DNA of 5,210 nt from assembly GCA_041738875.1 (NCBI GenBank), contig JBGSOW010000023.1, positions 1 to 5,210 on the forward strand. The letters run 5' to 3'. The notes beneath the pieces were generated by a model. That model was not told where the DNA came from. It saw only the letters and a list, made by a program, of their open reading frames with translations, and did no database searches. This DNA comes from JBGSOW01 sp041738875. Lineage in GTDB: Bacteria > Patescibacteriota > Dojkabacteria > CALFHW01. Position numbers and translations under genes: made by a program. Of this stretch, positions 4,948 to 5,210 are shown piece by piece (the stretch's first letter is position 1; the number at the start of each line of letters is the position of its first letter).

Positions 4948-5210
4948 ATGAATACTAGGTTTGCAGCAGATTGGCGTCCACATATTGAACATGAATTCAG
5001 TAAGGAATATTTTCGGACACTTGCGGAATTCGTTCGTAGTGAATATTTGCAGGGTGTTGTTTATCCTGCGCCAAAAAATATTTTCGCTGCGTTTGATTCC
5101 TGCCCCTATGATGAGGTTAAAGTTGTAATAATTGGGCAGGACCCGTATCACGGAAAAGGTCAGGCAAATGGTCTTGCTTTTTCTGTGAATCAGGGGACAC
5201 AGGTTCCGCC
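4948..5210 (+). CDS. ung: Uracil-DNA glycosylase, family 1 (N-terminal part, runs off the window)
   Basis: Ung removes uracil from DNA by hydrolysing the N-glycosidic bond, the first step of base excision repair. The 87 complete codons present match the N-terminal part of family 1 enzymes: VYPAPKNIFAAF (38-49) corresponds to the conserved YP..K.vF.AF region, VKVVIIGQDPYHG (57-69) holds the water-activating motif GQDPYH with catalytic Asp65, and GQANGLAFSV (71-80) is the uracil-binding stretch with the conserved Phe. Roughly 40% of a normal 220-230-residue enzyme is here; the rest, including the HPSPLS motif, lies past the edge. The start is the ATG at 4948, with no Shine-Dalgarno. It diverges from the small structured gene, and the two share a 143-bp promoter region. 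Confidence 0.95.
   Translation, partial: MNTRFAADWRPHIEHEFSKEYFRTLAEFVRSEYLQGVVYPAPKNIFAAFDSCPYDEVKVVIIGQDPYHGKGQANGLAFSVNQGTQVP

Overview
The window looks like a chromosomal segment from a small-genome, AT-rich bacterium, most likely a member of Candidatus Patescibacteria (CPR), possibly Saccharibacteria. This is inferred from the low GC content, the general lack of Shine-Dalgarno sequences, the standard genetic code (no in-frame TGA in the long genes) and a lone, membrane-anchored VirD4/HerA-like ATPase of a kind common in CPR genomes. The lineage is not proven from the sequence.

Layout: folC (dihydrofolate/folylpolyglutamate synthase, minus strand, 80-1420) diverges across a 211-bp AT-rich intergenic region from a 785-residue type IV secretion/conjugation-type ATPase (plus strand, 1632-3989). 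That gene converges on a 125-residue protein of unknown function (minus, 4054-4431). Next comes a compact, unusual unit on the minus strand (about 4458-4906): a strong sigma70-like promoter, a structured 5' leader, a 76-residue Asn/Gly/Asp-rich protein of unknown function with a perfect AAGGAG ribosome-binding site, and a roughly 109-nt structured 3' region. The window ends inside ung (uracil-DNA glycosylase, plus, from 4948), which diverges from that unit.

The most interesting part is the 4458-4877 unit. The region after the small ORF can fold into a stepped hairpin made of four perfect short helices. It leaves two unpaired stretches, one on each side. Each stretch is complementary to a segment of the 5' leader: a 13-bp and a 9-bp perfect match, in nested order. 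The promoter predicts a transcript beginning at or within a few bases of the longer complementary segment. The mRNA is therefore predicted to close its 5' end onto its 3' end around the ORF. The small gene also has about 51% GC and strongly biased codons (AAC, AAG, TAC, CTC), unlike its AT-rich neighbours, which suggests high expression or recent acquisition. I know of no described RNA or gene family that matches it.

folC and ung are ordinary housekeeping genes (one-carbon metabolism; uracil repair). The ATPase is probably part of a DNA- or protein-translocation or pilus-type machine whose other components are not in the window. No sign of a shared operon was found: every neighbouring pair is divergent or convergent, except the small gene and the unknown 125-residue gene, which are tandem but appear to have separate promoters.
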